Shown in pieces: positions 21,801-30,733 of a stretch of 33,153 bases of DNA. The stretch covers positions 1 to 33,153 of the forward strand of contig CAJNOQ010001319.1 of the NCBI GenBank assembly GCA_905250885.1. Direction: 5' to 3'. Within the stretch, counting starts at the first letter, position 1. Each line of letters starts with the position of its first letter. The DNA comes from Didymodactylos carnosus (taxonomy: Eukaryota; Rotifera; Eurotatoria; Philodinida; Philodinidae). Position numbers and translations under genes: made by a program. The notes under the pieces are model-generated. The model saw only the letters and a list, made by a program, of their open reading frames with translations, was not told the origin of the DNA and did not search any database.

Positions 21801-24800
21801 GATATCAAATGAGGGTGATAATGGTTTTTTCAACGATGAATGCAATGATGGAGGTTCATCATCAGATTGATAATGAAGAATTGATAATGAGGATGTAGGA
21901 TGTTGATATTGAGAAGGAGATGAATATTTTTGAGAATTCGATAACATATCGACTGGAATATTTAATGGTCGATCATACCATGGATCCTAAATATAAGAGC
22001 AGAACATATAAAAACAAAAAGCATCGTCTTGTAACTGAAGCCATGCTAATAGCACTTTTTATCAATATCCAGGGGCGTACCTACTGCGGAGTTCTGGGGA
22101 TGGTTACCATTCCCCTGCTTTCAGAAAAGTTTCTGTTTTGTGTCTTTCGCTCTTCAAAAAAAACATCTTTTTTTGGCAGGACTATACCCATGCTGTGAGA
22201 TGCTAGGTACGCCCTTGTCAATATCTTAGTAAGAAGGATATAAAATATTTTACTCGTTTATCTAAGATGTAATGTATATTTTTTTAATGAAATAACTTAC
22301 GTGTTTTATTCCATTTGTTGCTGTGTTTGCTATTGTTGAATTTTCATAAATATTTTTTTTAATTTTAAATCCCGTTTTTAAATCTTCTTGTAATTGATCC
22401 ATCTGTTTTTCAACATATGATCGTACTTGTGATATTGGCGAACGAACATAATCAGAACGATCACTTTCAATTTGTTGTTGTGGTTTTATTGATGGTACCT
22501 GTTCATTTTGTTGTCGATTTAGTTGTTCGCCATTAAATGAAAAGTCGACCGTTGCTACGGATGGTTTATTTGAACTAGCTAATAAATCAGTTGAATTTGG
22601 AGCTGATGTTGAAGATGATAGAGGTATTTGACTAACAATTTGTTGTATGGTCGATAATACTGGTTGTGTTGTTTTATTAAGTGGGGATGCGGATGTCGAA
22701 AATGATGATATAGTGGAATGAGACAATGCTAACAAAATGAGCATACAAAAAAATGGATAAATTAATAATAAACAGAAATGTTTACTTACGTGTACTTGAC
22801 ATAGTTCGCACTGTTTGAGTAGAGTACCTGAAAAAATATACACAAAACGATCGATATTCCATTTTTAACACAATGAAAAAGTAGCAGAAAACCCTACCTC
22901 GACACGTCATCGACGATAGGAGATGTGGTATCCTTTGTTGGAATATGTTTATCAACATCCTAAAAAGACAAATCTTTAATAATGTCTTAATGAGAACGTG
23001 CAATAGTTTATCCGAAGACGAAGAATTTTAAACTATCTCATGCACAATGATTGTGTAAAATAATAGTTTATACCGATAAAATAAGATGGTGACAGATAAA
23101 TGTTGCACCTCTTCTAGTTTAAAATTCTGCGTAAAAAACTCATCTCTATTAAAACTTCTTATAATCAAGATCTTTATAAGAAAACGTACGAAATTCTAAG
23201 AATCTAAGATTATGAACGTCTTGAAAGTTTTTGACTTCTTGATCAAGACATGATCTTGATAATTCTTGAATTACCATTTGGTTTCACACTCTTCCTTACA
23301 TATAACTGTGAAAAGTTTCAGACATATATAAAAGAAAAACATATGTTTACAGGAATGACGTACGTTTTCATCTCTATACGATCACCTAAAATGGCTGCCC
23401 GTTTAGGCACCCACTAATGAGGGGACTTCGCGAACTGTCACATCGCTTTTTCAGCCAAACCTAGTGGGTTGTAGGTTATCAACTATGCTGAATCCGAATA
23501 TCATAGTGATAGCTGCCAAGAGGCCTTCAAAAAGCGGTTTTCTGGAAAACCAATTTTTCAGAAACTCCAAAGAATAACCAAACCTTTCTTAACAGGGCCA
23601 TAATAATTTAATTTTTGATTAAAATGAGACATCGCCCAGCTCTACACGACCTTTCTTTGCAAAGTTATAGAATTTACAAAAAAGCCCTAACATAAATTAA
23701 TTTCTTCTTATTTCTGTAGCTTTGAGCTGACAATGAACATTTAGGGTTTTTCTTGTAAATCCTATAACTTTGCAAAGAAAGGTCATGTAGAGCTGGGAGA
23801 TGTCTCATTTTAATCAAAAATTAAATTATTGTGGCCTTATTAAGAAAGGTTTTGGTTATTCTTTAGAGTTTTTGAAAAACTGATTTTCCAGAAAACCGCT
23901 TTTTGAAGGCCTCTGGGGAGCTACCACTATGATATTCGGATTCAGCATAGTTGATAACCTATAACCCACTAGGTTTGGCTGAAAAAGCGATGTGACAGTC
24001 CGACAATAAGTAATATTTTACTTGCAAGCACCTATGACATTCTTGTAGCAAGGTACCTAACTCGGGTACCTATGTTGAAGTACATTCACTAGGAAGCTGG
24101 TCAAGGATGAGCCTATGACCATATATAACTGTCTGTCTCATGGTTATGGCTCTCATATAAGAAAGAAAATGTGGAAAAATTTTCATTACAATAAAAATTT
24201 GCAACATTTTGACTCGACTCGATTCACTCAAGATCTTGAGTGAATCGAGTTGAGTACAAGAAGTTTTACTAAAGCAGTTGGTAATTGAATATACCCAGGG
24301 TAAAAAGTTGACAAAAAAACGCGTTTTTCTTTCGTTTTTAACGACCAAAAAACACGTTTTTTTGGCCGGGACTAACGATCATAAAAGGCGTTGTAACTCA
24401 TTTTTTAACGAAGCGTTTTTGAAGAAAACGACCAAAGAACACATTGGTTTTGAAACAGTTAACATGTTTTTATATAAAATAAACGCGTTTCAACGATCAT
24501 TTTAACGTCGTTAGAAAACGCGTTCAACAAAAACACCAGAAAACGGTTAATTTAACTAGCCATCGTTAGAAAACGCGTTGTCGAAGAACATATTATTCTG
24601 AAGTTTTGAACGACAAAAAACGCATTTAAATGGATCTTTTAACGATTGTTTGCTAGCGTGTTCAGGAAAAACGCATTTTTCGTGCCGTTTCTAACGATTT
24701 TTTTCCGCCTGGGTATATATATGTATAACGTATGTTAATACATTAGTCAAATGATTTTGACTAGCTACAACTCAGTCGAGTACCAAACGATTAAGAATTA

Positions 24801-27800
24801 TAATCCAATAGTAGCAAAATTCTCATTAAATCAAATAGAAAAGCACTAAATATTAGCTCTTTCATCTTCTGTCATACATAAAGCTTTTTTTTTATCAAAA
24901 ATGTAGCTAATATGTACACTGCTGTGTAGTTCAATATCATTGCAAAGCAATCAAACTTTCATATTGAAAATAAACGAAGCAGCTAACAAATTATGATTAA
25001 ACTTTATTTTATGTCTTTAAGCGATAATAAAAATATAAAACAGCAATAATCACATGTTTATTTCATCTTAGATACGAAAGAGCTTTAAATGTGTCTTATT
25101 TACTGTTGACTATATCATAGGAATGTGATAGAAAAGTTAAACATTCTGGTTTTTTTCACCTGTGCAATTGAAAGAAAAGTGTAAATATTTATTAAAAATA
25201 ATTTCTTATTACCTTTGAATGATAATTAGCGCCTTTTAATTCATTTTCAAACTCGGCTTCCAAATCTTGTAATTCTTTGTCATAGACACTCTAAAATAGT
25301 TTGGATTTTTTTAATAGACTAGGGCATAGAAAGTTTTTAATATCATGCATGTGTTGTTGTTGTTTTTTTGGTGAGTGACGTACAGTAAATAGAAGAATAT
25401 AGACAATAACTATGGTGCAGAGAAACTCCCATACACACACACACACACATAAAGATTGATATACTCATAATCAAACACTACTAAATCTATATAATTAAAG
25501 CACTTGTATTGTTGTTTTTAATATTAAAATCTATTATTTTAATTTAAGCATGCGACAAATCACACAGTTAATTTATCCTTTTTTATTATTTTTTGCAAAG
25601 TAATTTTTTCATTATGAAAAAAGAAAAGAACAAAGAAATTAAAATTCTACAATATCAACAACCATTTGAATGATAAGCTCACCCGTCACCACTGTTTTGC
25701 AAATTTATATTCGACATTGAAGTTTTGCATTTTTTTGTTATTTCTAGTTTCTTTTACATTGCAGAAAGTATATACAAGTATCGTCCATCAATTGTTAAAT
25801 AAAAATCAACCATCACCAGATAAAAAAAAAGCATTCGAACATGCAATAGACAATTAGTTTTAACATTTAAAAAGTCATTTAGGTTTATTTGACTAATATG
25901 TTTGATTAACAGATATAAGGGAGCTCTTTAAAGTTGGTAACAAAAAAAACAACAACAATAGAAACGTCAAGATAAAAGACATGAAAAAACAATTAATTTT
26001 TACTTCATTAGCTATTGTGTGAAAACATTAAATAGATGTGTTATTTATCTGTTTTATCATATTTACCGTGCACACAAAAAATAAAAAATAAAATTAGAAA
26101 AGAAGTGTGTGATTGTGCATTAGAAGAAGAAAGATTTTAAAAATATTTCACACATCAGTCTTTTGTAAATTCATTATGTAAAATCAAACATTTTGTACCT
26201 CGTCGAAGATTTTATTTGATTTAAATTGATTATTAAATAGAGATGATGATGGCAATGAAGTAGATTTATGAGTTAGATCATTAGTTTGTAACAATTTTTC
26301 TTGATTTGTTGATAATAAATGTTTTTCAGCAGTCATTTTTCGAAAGGCTTGAACCGATGAATGTGGCTATAGAGAGAGAGAGAGAAAGAGAGAATAAAAA
26401 AAATAAAAAGAAATTTATCGATATGTAAATTGTGTCTATATCGCATACGTTCGAAAAACAAATGATTTTGCGCGAGTTTCATGAGATCGTGTTTATCTTC
26501 AAGAAATAGAAAAGCCATGTCATTGCTTTTGTGTAAACTACAAAATGTCACTTGGTGATTAGCAAAAGAAAAGAAAAAGATGAACATAAAATGAAATCGA
26601 ACATAATGATCCTGTGTGTGTTAAAGTAAATGTTTGTTTTATACAACAATTTCTGTTAGAGGGAGAAATTTCTTCCTTATCTGGGAAAAATTACTCAGAA
26701 AAAATCTTAGTTACTCACTAAAATTTTTGAAGTGGTATTAACATATTTCCTCATCTAGGTAACTTGCTTACTAAGACCGCGTTCCTTGTCGTCATTGCTT
26801 TTTCTTACGGACATCCGTTCGGATGATTGGATATTCGGAATGATAACCAAAAACAATCCGGATGTTGAAAATGAAATTCGTCCGGGTGTACGGAACGGCA
26901 TGAGCCAAGATTTTTTAGTATTTTTGTATACAAAAACGATTTTATGCTATATAGACTCGATTTTGAGCATCTCGTCACTTGATCAGATGTCCGAAAGACT
27001 AAGGACAAAAAAGGACAACTCAAAAAGGGCAAACACCTCGTTGGTATAAGCTTTATTCTGTCAGAATTACAAGCGGAAAAATATTCCATTGTAGTATTCT
27101 AAACTACAACTATCGAAAAACACAAAAGCAATTTTGTATGAATAGAAATTCGAATATATGAACTCAGCTTTGCAGTAAACTGCAAAACTAAATTTAATGT
27201 TCTGTATCTATCTTCTGTACAACGATTGAAATTGTACAATCGATTCGATGTTATCAGCATTATTTTTCTTTTTTTTGGTGTGTTTTTTATGTTCTATTTT
27301 TGATATAACACAGCACACCTTGCTATCATTCGTTCCATGTTTGAACAATACGATTCTTAATTCAGTGAGAGAGAGAAACTGGTATCAGCTTAAGCTTTTT
27401 GAGCTACACGCTGCTTATTTAGCGGTAACTGAAATAAATGACAGTCACCCTTTAAACAATTACAGTTCTTACGAGGGAGGAACTATTACTCTGACGAAAC
27501 ATAGAAAATATGTGGTCAACAAAATGGCTGAAAAACTAAACATTTTTTTTCTCAATTTTTTGCGGATAAAAATCTTCTATTTGCGGCAAATTTTATCTTC
27601 AAAATAATAGGCAAAATATACCTGTCTATCTATTTGATAATCGAAATTTTCTTTCGAAAGTCTTATTGAAATGAAACTTTAAGTTCTCAAAAAATAAAGT
27701 GCTTTAGGTGCTAAAGATAGTGGACAGAATGCTGATAAACATGTGCGTATAATCTGTACGATGTGTATATGTGCATCTAGACATGTGTATAGTAAAAACT

Positions 27801-30733
27801 ATAGAATTTTGTTTATTTTTATGCATTTTTACCATTAATGTTAATAAATCTTTTCGAGAAAATTTTAATTCCTGGAAAAAGTATAGATGAGTAAAACGAA
27901 AAATCATTATTTGCTCAAAGATTTAAAAACATATTTTTAGAAGAAGAAAACAAAAACAGTTAAAAGTCACTTACCGTTCCATCCGTGCCTGTATTATCAA
28001 CACTGTTTGGTGATCGAAACGGTTTTGGTGCAAATATATTTAATGATGATGTTCGATTTGGAGTTGTTGTTGTTGTTGTGATTGTCGATTGTGTTGGAAT
28101 ATCAGCCGTTGGTAACGGTGTATAGGGTAAGAATGTATAAACAGGAGATGACTGCTGAAGTATTGTTAATGATGATGTAGACAAATTTAACACTGGTGAA
28201 GAATAATCGGACGACAGCGATTTAATGTTATTAGTCGTCATTGGAATATTTAAATTATTGATCAATTTTGAAGATGGAGATTGTTCTCTATTAGTAGAAA
28301 TAGATTTATTATTCGAGTTTGACAATTCGTTTAACGAATGTTGGGTAGAATTAATATTAGTTTTCATATTCGATGAAGGAGTTGTTGTTGTTGATAATAA
28401 CTTCTGAGGACTCGGAGTACGACTGTGATATTGAGTTGGTGCTATATTTGGAGAATTTTCATCGAATATTTCTTAAATAAAAAAAATAGAGTTTGTGGTT
28501 TTTGACGCTAACAAAAAACAAGATCTTGGTTGATCGGTCTCTGTCTCGCGATTTGATGTAGTAGTTTAGTTTAAGTTTAACTGTTCAAACTGTATTTTTG
28601 AGAAATGTTTAAATTGAACAAGAAAACTTTAAAGTAATTAATGCATTAGGTGATAGAAATGGTAGGAAGAACGAAAACGCAAAATGAGCAGTGAGTAACG
28701 ACTAGAATAATAGTAGATCAGAATGTATGTGTATGTTACATAAGTTTTTTTTATTTTTTTGTCTGCATATGACACTGATGATGTTGACTATTAGTCAACT
28801 TTCTCAATAGGACGAATGCAATTGAATCTAATATTATAATAAGATTTTGTTGACGTTGATGCGTCGATAGTATCATTGTGTTATGTACTATACAAGCTCC
28901 TGTTTGATGTTTCTTAGTCTACCTTCATTTAATTATCTATTGTGCGCGTATGGATCATAAGGTAGAAAAAATCGACTGTTCCCAAAATATCTCAACAACT
29001 ACAAGATCAGTTAAATTTTTGTCTACTGGAAGGGCACATCCACACAATAGATTGAACATAAAGTGAGAAGGAACCATATTGATCGGATGAACCGTTGATA
29101 AAGAAGTGTGTGTGACAAAGTTTATTCTTGACTTATTTTTAAAAGGACCACGTCTGTTTTCATTCCAGGTTTCCGTTTTTTGAAAAAGTCCGGATGTTCG
29201 GAACGATAACCAAAAACAATCCGGATGTTGGAAATGAAAGTCGTCTGGGTGTACGGAACGGCATGAGCCAAGATTTTTTAGTGTTTTTGTTGTATTGACA
29301 AAAATGTCTGGATATTCGTAACAATCCCTCACTTTTTTGTTACGAACACCCGGACGACTTTCATTCCGAACATCTGGAAAAATGATTTTATGCTATATAG
29401 ACCCGATTCCGAGCATCCCACCACTTGGTCGGATGTCCGGAAGACCAAGGACAAAAAAGAACAGCCCCTTTTAAAAGACCGAATGTACTAGAAACTTAAC
29501 CTGGACTAGAAGCATAGCTTCGAGATAGAATAAAAAGAAGATTTTTACCTTCGTAAGTTCGAACAACTAATTTAATCGTGCCTTTCGATATTCGATCTTT
29601 TAATAGTTTTCGAACTTGTTCAAATGTCATTTGTTCAATATTTTCATCGTTCATGTATAACACTTCATCATCAACATTTAAACCACATTTATCCGCTGGA
29701 CTATCTGAAAAAACGAAAATTAATTTGAGCATAACGAAAACTATTGATGTTACTTTTTTAAATTCCTTACTATCTTCAAGTGATGAAACAAAAACGGGAC
29801 GATTATTTCCTCCATCAAGTTTAAATCCAAAACCACGTACATTTATTGGTTTTTCTATGAATATTTCACGTATTCTAGCAGGTCCCTTAAAAAAAAATAC
29901 AAAACAACATTTGTTTTTTTCTTCTTCTTCTTAATTTTCTTTCATTTAGGAATAGGTTATTACTACCTTTGGATGTGGTGATGGACTTTTTGCTGGAGAA
30001 GGACGTTGGTTTAATGAAACAGCATTTGGATGTTGTGATATCACCGAGAGTTTATTCACCGAGTTAGTTGTATTGTCATTTTGTTTTTCTATATAGTTTT
30101 TATTATTCAATGGCGAAGAGGCGGTCGTATTTTTCTGTTTGTAATCATTGTTTAATGGTTGTATCTTTGTATTGTTACTGTTGTTATCATTATTATTTGT
30201 TGTTGCTGATAACTTTGTTATATAATCATTGGATTGTTTCTTCTCTATCGGTCTTAAATGAAATAAATAAAGATAAATTGTTCTATTTAACAAATAAAAA
30301 GGTTTTCTTCTTAATTTCATACTTTTTAATTGAATCATCTTCATTATCAAATGATTTTGTTGTATTACTTGTATTTTTTTGCCTCTTTTGTTCACGTTTT
30401 TGTCTCCAGTTTTCTACCGCCTTGAATAGAATGAACAAAATTATTTAGAACATAATGTGTAATGAGTAAGAATCTCAGTTTAGTACACGAACATATTTGA
30501 AAAAGAAAAGATATTACACGCATTAATCGTTAAAAACGAATAAATAACGAATAAATTTTCTAATAATTTCAAAGTAAAACATTCAAATATATTGTTCAAA
30601 CAACAATCGATTTAATTAAACGTTTTTATTGTCAAAATATATATAATTCCTAAACAATTTAATTTTACTACCAAAAAGAAAACAAAAATTGATTACTCAC
30701 AATATCAGGTTGACGTGTACTTCCGCAACCCAT
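18823..30733 (-). CDS. LMO7/LIMCH1-like PDZ-LIM scaffold protein (16 coding exons)
   Basis: Coding exons (minus strand, high to low): 30733-30701, 30420-30323, 30252-29967, 29885-29771, 29704-29549, 28471-27975, 26366-26199, 25290-25213, 22959-22898, 22827-22790, 22728-22301, 21986-21367, 21257-20868, 20777-20704, 19882-19718, 18881-18823. All junctions are GT/AG, phases agree at every join and the total is 3267 bases (1088 residues plus stop). Order of parts: N-terminal MGCGST, basic segment, PDZ (about 145-228), long Ser/Asn/Gln/Thr-rich disordered middle, short predicted coiled coils, single LIM (1007-1064) and a 19-residue tail. PDZ plus a C-terminal LIM whose sequence matches the LMO7/LIMCH1 type is the basis of the call; members of that family act at adherens junctions and on actomyosin. 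No calponin-homology domain was found, unlike vertebrate relatives. I could have missed small exons in the 0.8-2.3 kb introns, and the last exon is the least certain. Confidence 0.85.
19718..20777 (-). CDS. Exons 14-15: LIM domain
   Basis: Exon 14 (20777-20704) encodes VLSVSGKLRCSKCNDELG and exon 15 (19882-19718) GQGSAMVIESLGLYYHIEC and onward. The phase-1 join restores CNDELGQGSAMVIESLGLYY. Zinc ligands are C1007, C1010, H1030, C1033 (first finger) and C1036, C1039, C1061, C1064 (second), with spacing C-x2-C-x19-H-x2-C-x2-C-x2-C-x21-C-x2-C. The SVSGK lead-in, the AM(I/V)IESLGL helix and the DVRVRN strand are hallmarks of LMO7/LIMCH1 LIM domains. The 821-base intron inside the domain has been invaded by a SINE and a foldback. 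Confidence 0.92.
19900..20118 (-). mobile_element. tRNA-derived SINE in LIM-domain intron
   Basis: On the minus strand the head reads CAGTCGGTTAGTGGGCAG (A-box-like), an anticodon-arm remnant with loop TTGAAAG, then GGAGTTCGAATCCCGCC (B box). About 120 bases of unrelated body follow (ending near GGACTGGAGAGATGAGAG) and then an A-rich AAAATAAAAATAAAA tail near 19915-19935. The T stem does not pair well, so this is not a functional tRNA gene. The anticodon position would read GAA (Phe-like). Confidence 0.65.
20113..20608. mobile_element. Foldback element in LIM-domain intron
   Basis: Left arm 20113 to about 20240 and right arm about 20483-20608 are inverted copies (ACGAGGGAACATAT, TCAAATCGCTAGAG, AACCTATAG, GCTGAATCC). 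The centre is about 240 unpaired bases. It abuts the SINE head at 20113-20118. The TGAGGGAACCTAT-type end resembles that of 7917-8361. Confidence 0.8.
20868..21257 (-). CDS. Exon 13: pre-LIM disordered region
   Basis: The 390-base exon joins exon 12 in phase 2 (IKRTN-S-KTLLTQLNKVPRK) across a 109-base intron and leaves in phase 2 at a GTATGT donor. It encodes about 130 polar residues including DDQSWIISDDEHKIKY and a Gln/His-rich patch. It directly precedes the LIM exons. No domain is recognised. Confidence 0.75.
21367..21986 (-). CDS. Exon 12: large low-complexity exon with poly-His/Gln
   Basis: The largest internal exon (620 bases), phase 0 in and phase 2 out, begins with DPWYDRPLNIPVDM after an ATTTAG acceptor and encodes about 206 residues rich in Ser, Pro, Gln and His. 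A run of eight His followed by three Gln lies near 21582-21620 (GATGATG repeat on plus). Such homopeptide runs vary in length between individuals and indicate disorder. The plus-strand open frame at 21413-21733 is its shadow. Confidence 0.75.
22070..22217. mobile_element. hAT-type MITE in intron 11 with 8-bp target duplication
   Basis: The 148-base element has perfect TCAATATC duplications at 22062-22069 and 22218-22225. Inverted ends are CAGGGGCGTACCTA and, from the right, CAAGGGCGTACCTA. It accounts for about half of the 314-base intron between exons 11 and 12 of the PDZ-LIM gene; without it the intron would be about 158 bases. Non-autonomous. Confidence 0.9.
22301..22959 (-). CDS. Exons 9-11: linker with second helical segment
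   Basis: Exon 9 is 22959-22898, exon 10 is 22827-22790 (38 bases) and exon 11 is 22728-22301. Phases 2, 1 and 0 match (VDDVSR-YSTQTVRTMSST-PLSHSTISS). Introns are 70 and 61 bases with good GT/AG borders. Exon 11 is Ser/Thr/Gln-rich and then helical (SYVEKQMDQLQEDLKTGFK), perhaps a short coiled coil. It ends at a perfect GTAAGT donor. Confidence 0.75.
23431..24002. mobile_element. 0.57-kb foldback element in intron 8
   Basis: Left arm 23431 to about 23692 and right arm about 23735-24002 pair nearly perfectly (GACTGTCACATCGCTTTTTC ends, CTTTGCAAAGTTATAG core) with a short centre. Its AACCTATAACCCACTAGGTTT and GCTGAATCCGAATAT blocks are shared with the 20113-20608 element, so the two belong to one family. 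Confidence 0.85.
24212..24255. repeat. 44-base palindrome without loop
   Basis: Centred on AGATCT at 24231-24236, the arms pair for 17 bases without error and for 22 with one mismatch (core ATTCACTCAAGATCTTGAGT). It stands between the foldback and the TA-flanked element. Confidence 0.85.
24294..24713. mobile_element. TA-flanked non-autonomous element with AACGCGTTT repeats
   Basis: Ends CCCAGGGTAAAAA and, inverted, CCCAGGCGGAAAAAA are bordered by TA (24292-24293, 24714-24715). The interior is built of degenerate units such as CGTTAGAAAACGCGTT and TTTTTAACGA in both orientations. It lies in intron 8 of the PDZ-LIM gene. The open frame at 24278-24505 comes from this repeat and is not a gene. 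Confidence 0.6.
25213..26366 (-). CDS. Exons 7-8: acidic helical segment
   Basis: Exon 7 (26366-26199) starts after an acceptor preceded by a long CT tract (the AG microsatellite on plus) and encodes PHSSVQAFRKMTAEK through KIFDE. Exon 8 (25290-25213) encodes SVYDKELQDLEAEFENELKG, a heptad-like acidic helix. Both joins are phase 0. The 908-base intron between them holds an AC microsatellite and AT-rich sequence. Confidence 0.7.
25433..25449 (+). repeat. (AC)n microsatellite in intron 7
   Basis: Eight AC units between exons 7 and 8 of the PDZ-LIM gene. Confidence 0.85.
26370..26394 (+). repeat. (AG)n tract forming the exon 7 polypyrimidine tract
   Basis: On the minus strand this is a CT repeat ending three bases before the TATAG acceptor of exon 7, so a variable microsatellite serves as the splice-site pyrimidine tract. 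Confidence 0.75.
26811..27021 (+). repeat. Dispersed repeat copy A (intron 6)
   Basis: It shares CGGATG, GATAACCAAAAACAATCCGG, GTACGGAACGGCATGAGCCA and TTTATGCTATATAGAC blocks in the same order and orientation with 29189-29461. The open frames 26786-27049 and 26805-27089 are repeat-derived. Confidence 0.75.
27248..27607 (+). pseudogene. Possible receptor ligand-binding (ANF-type) N-terminal fragment
   Basis: A 119-codon frame begins at a true ATG with a hydrophobic signal-like segment (LSALFFFFLVCFLC). Then comes FELHAAYLAVTEINDSHPL, resembling the helix in class C GPCR/ANF-type ligand-binding domains that precedes the conserved N-(D/S) loop. The rest quickly becomes unconvincing (FFLNFLRIKIFYLR) and no continuing exon was seen. 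It lies in intron 6 of the PDZ-LIM gene on the opposite strand, so a decayed or captured gene fragment is more likely than a working gene. It could be chance. Confidence 0.25.
27975..28471 (-). CDS. Exon 6: Ser/Thr-rich disordered region
   Basis: The 497-base exon joins PDZ exon 5 in phase 1 (RTYE to EIFDENSPN) and ends at GGAACG followed by GTAAGT, phase 0. It encodes about 166 residues rich in Ser, Thr, Asn and Pro with a run of Thr (about 28064-28091) and several SP/TP sites. No folded domain is recognisable. The plus-strand open frame across 28225-28407 is its shadow. Confidence 0.75.
29189..29461 (+). repeat. Dispersed repeat copy B (intron 5)
   Basis: Second copy of the repeat at 26811-27021, longer by an internal segment (about 29290-29380) in which GTCGTCTGGGTGT and GGACGACTTTCATTCCGAAC form an inverted pair. 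This suggests the family is itself a palindromic element and that copy A has lost one arm. Confidence 0.75.
29549..29885 (-). CDS. Exons 4-5: PDZ domain
   Basis: The PDZ domain is split by a 66-base intron (29705-29770) at phase 1, reconstituting EDNSPADKCGL. Exon 4 (29885-29771) carries the carboxylate-binding loop GFGF in the RGFGFKLDGG context and the strand RPVFVSSLED. Exon 5 (29704-29549) carries LNVDDEVLYMNDENI, helix 2 (TFEQVRKLLKD) and the last strand TIKLVVRTYE. These are canonical PDZ landmarks in order and the length of about 85 residues is normal. PDZ domains bind C-terminal peptides of membrane and junction proteins. Confidence 0.9.
29967..30420 (-). CDS. Exons 2-3: basic segment and Asn/Ser/Pro-rich linker
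   Basis: Exon 2 (30420-30323) encodes AVENWRQKREQKRQK, a strongly basic stretch, then Asp/Glu residues. A 70-base intron follows (donor GTATGA, acceptor TTTAAG). Exon 3 (30252-29967) encodes an Asn/Thr-rich low-complexity linker ending in SPAKSPSPHPK, a proline-directed serine cluster just before the PDZ domain. The basic patch beside an acylated N terminus could help membrane binding; that is inference. Confidence 0.75.
30701..30733 (-). CDS. Exon 1: start with MGCGST acylation motif
   Basis: The ATG at 30733 opens 11 codons (MGCGSTRQPDI) ending at a GTGAGT donor, phase 0. Gly2 with a small residue at position 6 fits N-myristoylation, and Cys3 could be palmitoylated, which would anchor the protein to membranes. 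The start is chosen because it is the only ATG joining in phase to the next exon. Upstream (30734 on) is A/T-rich and looks like 5' UTR or promoter. Confidence 0.7.

Noticed and set aside
24278-24505. Lys-rich 75-codon frame
   Set aside because: It derives from degenerate AACGCGTTT units of the TA-flanked element.
28955-29332. 125-codon minus-strand frame
   Set aside because: It mostly covers dispersed repeat copy B; a similar translated segment appears at copy A, so it is repeat-derived.
30068-30448. 126-codon plus-strand frame
   Set aside because: It is antisense to exons 2 and 3 of the PDZ-LIM gene.
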